NCBI GenBank assembly: GCA_036023115.1 | Contig: JAYKKT010000046.1 | Span: 2,492,501-2,556,500 of the forward strand | DNA from: Brasenia schreberi | Lineage: Eukaryota; Streptophyta; Magnoliopsida; Nymphaeales; Cabombaceae | Length of the DNA stretch: 64,000 nucleotides | Direction: 5' to 3' | Part shown: positions 59,105 through 64,000 of the stretch, piece by piece | How positions within the stretch are numbered: position 1 is the stretch's first letter | Layout: each line of letters opens with the position of its first letter | Notes under the pieces: model-generated | Database searches by the model: none | The model's input: only the letters and a program-made list of their open reading frames with translations | Told to the model about the DNA's origin: nothing | Made by a program: the position numbers and the translations under genes

Positions 59105-59611
59105 TTATTCTCTACACTTCTAACTCTCGGGCTACTTGGACTACGAAATTGCATTCTCGGGCACTTTGATATCCCATATATGATAGTGTATGAACTTTTT
59201 GGTTACAGTACAAGATTTTGATAGGTATTGGTCTCTTGTATTGACTCTCCAACCCAATTCCAAAGCCCTTTGTCTACCATTTGCTTAAGTTGGATTTACT
59301 GATTTCAATATGATCTGTTTATGAGGCCAAATGCTAATATGACACAAGATAGAGCATAATGGTGATTAATAGTTCATGCAGCCTACCCCACTTAGTGTTC
59401 GATGAGGTTTGCCCGTGAATCCCTTTCCCTTCCATTTTGATTGCTTCATGTATTGCTCTCCACCAACCATGCTTCACAGCAATCGCGTGCATACATATTT
59501 GTGTGTGTGCGTGTGAGAGAGAGAGGCTTATCCTATCTGGATCCACCATAGCTTCTACAAGCTTTTTTAATATCTTTCAATTAAAGTGTAATTTGTCTTC
59601 ATTCCTAAAAT
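59105..59611. other. Spacer between gene-fragment cluster and LINE, no gene recognised
   Basis: No LTR or inverted-repeat partner for the 56.4-56.7 kb segment is visible here. A short (GT)n/(GA)n tract lies at 59497-59524. Confidence 0.45.
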
Positions 59612-62508
59612 AATCAACAATAACAACTAAGCCTTTTCCCATACTACATGGGATCGGCTACATGAATTCTTTGTTTCCACGTAGTCCTATCATGTGTCAT
59701 GCTAGCAATTAACTCAATATAAACTAGATCATTCACTTTTGTGATCGTTCTTTTTTTTTACATTTTCATAATCTAGTTTTTCATAACTTCTTACAGGAGC
59801 ATCCTTGGGTCATCTTTCTACATGTTTAAACCATCTTAAACGATCTTCTCTCATTTTATCTTCTATTAGTGCTACTCTCAATTGATTTCTAATAACCTCA
59901 TTATGTATACAGTCTTTTCTTGTGTGACCGCTCATCCATCAACATCTTCATTTCTATTGTAGACATCTTTTGCACATGATGATTAACTGTCACTCAGAAC
60001 CATAAAATATAGCAAGTTTAATTGTTGCTTTATAATATTTACCTTATAACTTTAATGGTATCTTCTTATCGCATAGAATACCTGATGCCCCTCTCCATTT
60101 TAACCAATCGACATTAATTCTATTTGTAATATCTCCATCAATTTTTTCCATCACTTTGAAAAATTGACTCTATGTATTTAAAACTTCCTTATAAGAGAAG
60201 CAATGTGTGTCAATATTAATTTTTATGTTCTATGAAGTACTCAAATGATCAAACTTACATTCCATATATTATGTCTTTGTTCTACTAAGTTGAAAGCCTT
60301 TACTTTCTAGCGTTTCTCTCCATAGTTTCAATTTCCTATTAACTTTTCCTTACTCATTCAGTAACACAATGTCATCTGCAAATAGCATACACCAAGGTAC
60401 TTCATCTTAAATATGTTTTGTTAACTCATTAATGACCAATATGAATAAATATAAAGTTAAAGTTGATACTTAATGTAACCCAATCTTAACTTCAAAGGAA
60501 TTTGTCATTCATTCATGAGTCCTCACGCATGTTTTGCATCATCGTACATGTCTCTTATAAGATTTATGTATGTAAATGGGATACCAATTTTTTCCAAGGG
60601 TTTCTAAAGAATATCTCTTGGCACTCTATCATAAGCTTTTTCTATATCAATAAATAGCATGTGATGATTCTTATTTTTTGCTTTAAATTGTTTGATAAGA
60701 CGTCTCAATAGGTGAATCGCTTACATAGTAGATCTACCTTGTATGAATCCGAATTGGTTCTCTATTGTACATTCTACTTGTCTTAATCTACGTTCAATAA
60801 TTCTTTCTCATAATTTAATAGTATGACTATTTAACTTGATACTTTAATAATTCACATAATTCTAAATGTCTCTCTTGTTCTTATATATGTGTATAAGTAT
60901 ACTCGCTCTCTATTCCTTGGACATCTTTTGGGTTCTTCATATTTCACTAAATAGTTTTGTGAGCTAAGTGAGCACCATCTCTATTAGGATTTTTCAAATT
61001 TCTATAAGAATATTGTCTGGTCCTATAGATTTATCAACCTTCATATATTTAAGAGACTCTTTGACTTCATTCTTTTGAATACGTCGATAGAAATTACAGT
61101 TTGTATACTTTTCTGATTTAGCTAACTCTCTTAATTTAATACTGGCATCTATATTTTTATTAAAAAGCTCGTAGAAATAAATTTTTCATCTATTTTTTAT
61201 ATCATTATTCCCTATTAGAATCTTCTCATCCTCATCTTTGATATATCTAACAAAAGTAAGATCCTTAGTTTTCTTATCTCTAGCCTTGGTTATCCTAAAA
61301 ATATTTATTTCACTTTATTTTGAGTTAAGTTTTTTTATATAAATCATCCTAAATTTTGGCTTTTACTTTACTAATGGCCTTTTTCGTTTCTTTTTTGCTT
61401 TCTTATAAGCATCCCAAGTTTCACTAGTCTTCTTGGCATAATGCAATTTATAACGTGTTTTCTTTGCCTTGATTTTATCTTGCACCACTTCACACCACCA
61501 TCAAGCTTCTTTTTGTGTCGTTATGCCTCTTCGATTCTCTTAAAACATCTTTTTCCACTTCTCTAATATGAATAATCATATTGTTCTATATTTAAGAGGT
61601 ATACTTACATAATTTTAAGCATCTCCTTGAAGAACTTTATATTTAAACTTTCCCACACATCTAATCCGAATAGATCTATTTAGTCTATTATTCATTGTCC
61701 ACTTTTTTACTTGAAAAATCATTACTAAAAGTTGATGTTGAGTAGTTAAGCTTTCTTCTAGATTACATTGCAATCTTTACAATACGATCTATCTTTTTCT
61801 TACAAATAAAATAATCAATTTGTGTTTGTAACAAACCACTCTTATAAGTAATTAAATGTTCTCGTTTTTTAAAAATTGTGTTAGATATAAAGAGATCAAA
61901 AGCCATAGCAAAATTTAAAATCTCCTTATTCTCCTCATTTATATTCTTAAAACCATAGTTTCCATGAATACCTTGATATCCTAATGCATCTTTACCGATA
62001 CGTTCATTAAGTCTCCTCCTAAAAAAATCATCTTCCTTTGTAGTATTCTTTTAATTACTTTATCTAACTCCTTCAAAAAAGCCTTTTTTATACTATCTTC
62101 TAATCTTAGAGTGTATAATCACAAACTATATTCAAAGTCTCTACTCCTAACACTAGTTTCACTATCATAATTCGGTTACCATATCGTTGTATGTCTACTA
62201 CACTATCGTTTAAATCTTTATTTACAATAATACCAATTTCATTTCTAGCCTTTTTCTTTCTTGAGTATAATAATTTAAAACATTTATTCTCAAGCTTCTT
62301 TACTTTTTCTCCCACCCATTTTGTCTCTTGTAAACATAGAATGTGAATCTTTCTCCGAATCATATTATCTACCACCTTTATTAACTTATTGGTCAATGTT
62401 TCAATATTCAAGTACCAATATGAATCTTATTATCTAGGTGTAGCTTCATTTCTCCCCGCATCCATTCATGTTGAAAATGTGGAGACTCTTGTTGTAACTT
62501 TTTGAACT
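59612..62508 (-). mobile_element. Near-full-length RTE-type LINE, inactivated
   Basis: The tail (degenerate CAA) is at 59612. The C-terminal region, reverse transcriptase (FADD-equivalent region near 60380) and AP endonuclease (62106-62411; KIHILCLQETKWVGEKVKKL, then GIIVNKDLNDSVVDIQRYGN) follow on the - strand. The 5' side reaches the leader segment matching GTCTCCGCATTTTCAATATG of the 24.9 kb copy but lacks the extreme head. Frames are heavily broken. Confidence 0.88.
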
Positions 62509-62581
62509 TTATAGAAACAAAAAATCAATGTCATTGACCCATGTAGTATGGGACAAGGAGAAAAGGGTTAGTTGTTGTTGC
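62509..62581 (+). mobile_element. LINE 3' tail in opposite orientation
   Basis: GAAACAAAAAATCAATG...CCCATGTAGTATGGGA...GTTAGTTGTTGTTG is the family 3' terminus on the + strand. It abuts the 5' side of the - strand LINE, so the composite has LINE 3' tails at both outer ends. Confidence 0.7.
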
Positions 62582-63000
62582 AATTGCCAAAAATACACCT
62601 CTAAGAGATATATCTAAACAAAAACTTTACAAAAAGCTATACACAGCCTGAATAATGCTAAATATGTGAACACCAAAGTGAATGCTTGTTAATAATGGAT
62701 ATAATTAAGGTGAGGTGAGGCATGCATCTCACCTAATTTTTGTATAACAAAAAACAAAGTTTAAATGCAGTTTAATCTGTGATGTGGGCTATAAGATTTA
62801 ACCACTGAACTATATTTTTTACACCTATGACAACTTTCCCTTGTCCCAAAGAACGTTTCTAGTAGAACCTTAGGCCCATGGTAAAACTGTGGACTATTTG
62901 CACCCTAAATTGTTGCACTAATGATGATTCCTGGCAACAAATTAGAGCTTATACACAAAGAGGTAAGCAAGAAAAAAGAAGACCCAAAACCAAATTATAT
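62582..63000. other. Intergenic DNA, no gene recognised
   Basis: AT-rich, no supported feature. Confidence 0.45.
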
Positions 63001-63470
63001 GAGAATTCAAGAACCGATTCGAAGTGAATAAGAGTACCGGACCCGAATTGAAAAATCAAGTGGACTTTGATTCAGTTTTCGGTTATATCCAAATTTTGCT
63101 CCTTTCTAGTTGCACCTCGAGTGGTTCTCATCTAGACAGGGCTCAGTTGAGGGAGGATAATTCTGACCTGATTGTTTCGGTCTAGTTTTCGGTTATATCC
63201 AATTTTTGCTCCCTTGAGTAGATCCCATTTAGACCGCGCTTAGTTGGGGGAGGATAATCTGGCCTGACCGTCCGGAGTAAACATGTCCAGTTGCAGTTTA
63301 TATAGAACCAGTTATTAGAATCGAACCAGGAGCGAACTGGTTTTGGTTTCAATTTGAAGATCAAACCGTAAAATATTAGAAATTTTAAAGTTTTAAAAAA
63401 TTTGAAGACCAAAAGCATGTTTTGGGTTAAACCTGGTTTTAGGGGTGCTTTATGCACAACATGCCTCTCT
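63001..63470. repeat. GAACCG/GGTTCGGTT-rich repeat, hAT-MITE-like
   Basis: The segment TTTTCGGTTATATCCAA.TTTTGCTCC occurs twice (63076 and 63186), and the block ends at AGGGGTGC near 63442. The composition resembles the candidate hAT-like MITE at 23425-23969. Boundaries are uncertain. Confidence 0.4.
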
Positions 63471-63495
63471 CTCAACTTGGTTTCTTAAAGGTTAA

Positions 63496-63945
63496 TCACG
63501 TCTAACAACAAAGCCTTTTTTTTGTTATGAGAGTGGTCGGTTACACAATTTTTTGTTTTCGTAGAGTTCAATAATGTGTCATACTAACAATTAACTCAAT
63601 ATAAGTTAGATAATTTATTATTATTTTCTTCCGATACTTTTATGTTTTCTTTATATATTTTTAAAATATAGTTTCTTATACCTTTTTACATGAGCTTCTT
63701 TTGTCAATCTCTCTACGTGTTCAAATTATTTTAAAGAATTTTTCTTCATGTCACTCTCAATTTGTTTCTAATAACCTCATTTCGTATATAGTCTTATGTA
63801 ATCACTTATCTATTTGAGAGTCTTTATTTGTATCACAAACATCTTTGTAATGATCAACTGTCTAATACTAAAAATTATATAACGAACCTTTATATTTTAT
63901 ATCATCATCATTTTTTCTATCACTTTAAAAAACTAACTGGTTGAT
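63496..63945 (-). mobile_element. Old RTE-type LINE fragment
   Basis: A degraded (CAA) tail, then recognisable but heavily substituted 3' and C-terminal sequence, including the counterpart of TTTCTAATAACCTCATT. The most diverged LINE copy in the window. It may continue past the window edge. Confidence 0.75.
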
Positions 63946-64000
63946 AAATCCAAACTCCAATTTTGTAATTAACATGAGTTTTAATTTAAGAGCATCTCCA

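Noticed and set aside
56386..59300. A complete copia retrotransposon with two LTRs
   Set aside because: Only one possible LTR and a polypurine-like tract were found. No second LTR, primer site or pol motif is visible.

Overview
The window reads as nuclear DNA from a flowering plant. Genes are split by introns with GT/AG borders, and the recognisable products are plant families: an auxin response factor, Mediator subunit MED19, bifunctional dehydroquinate dehydratase/shikimate dehydrogenase, a PLS-type PPR protein and an L18a-like membrane protein. Spacer DNA is AT-rich and full of retroelements and microsatellites. The species cannot be named from sequence alone; a woody dicot or early-diverging angiosperm would fit.

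Layout. 0.2-6 kb: intergenic DNA with an RTE-type LINE fragment, tRNA-derived SINEs, MITE-like inverted repeats and AT microsatellites. 6.2-16.2 kb: a decayed auxin response factor gene on the + strand. One of its introns holds a complete small non-autonomous LTR retrotransposon (10060-12321), a 5'-truncated LINE and a SINE. The ARF terminal exon lies inverted on the - strand. 17-19 kb: a tandem duplication with poly-C and TA tracts and two short SINE-like elements made of the head and tail of the LINE family. 20.0-23.1 kb (- strand): MED19, the only complete, open gene model, 221 codons in five coding exons. 24.4-28.2 kb: a full-length but inactivated RTE LINE with a perfect 17-bp target-site duplication. 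29.5-33.6 kb: a ten-exon DHQ-SDH gene with every splice site and phase kept but three nonsense codons. 34-35.7 kb: a MITE, then a damaged LTR element related to the one in the ARF. 36.0-37.8 kb: a PPR pseudogene, 5'-truncated and frameshifted. 41.3-42.6 kb: a repeated AT-rich element. 43-52.1 kb: a probable long intron loaded with three LINE copies (one nested in another) and a hAT transposase relic, ending in three good exons of an L18a-like protein. 53.7-54.4 kb: two divergent tRNA-Pro-like genes with broken acceptor stems. 56.0-59.1 kb: an exon resembling a BRCT-type DNA-repair protein, then a minisatellite and a row of gene fragments on the - strand (aminodeoxychorismate synthase, a kinesin-like piece, ESF1). 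59.6-64 kb: a near-full-length - strand LINE meeting an opposite-facing LINE tail, then an older LINE fragment.

These genes do not form a pathway or operon. The window is best read as a gene graveyard around one healthy gene, shaped mainly by RTE LINEs and two related small LTR elements. The most unusual points are the same-sense set of gene fragments at 57.7-59.1 kb, the inverted ARF terminal exon, and the short elements built from LINE head plus LINE tail. All identifications come from reading translations and motifs by eye; no database search was run.
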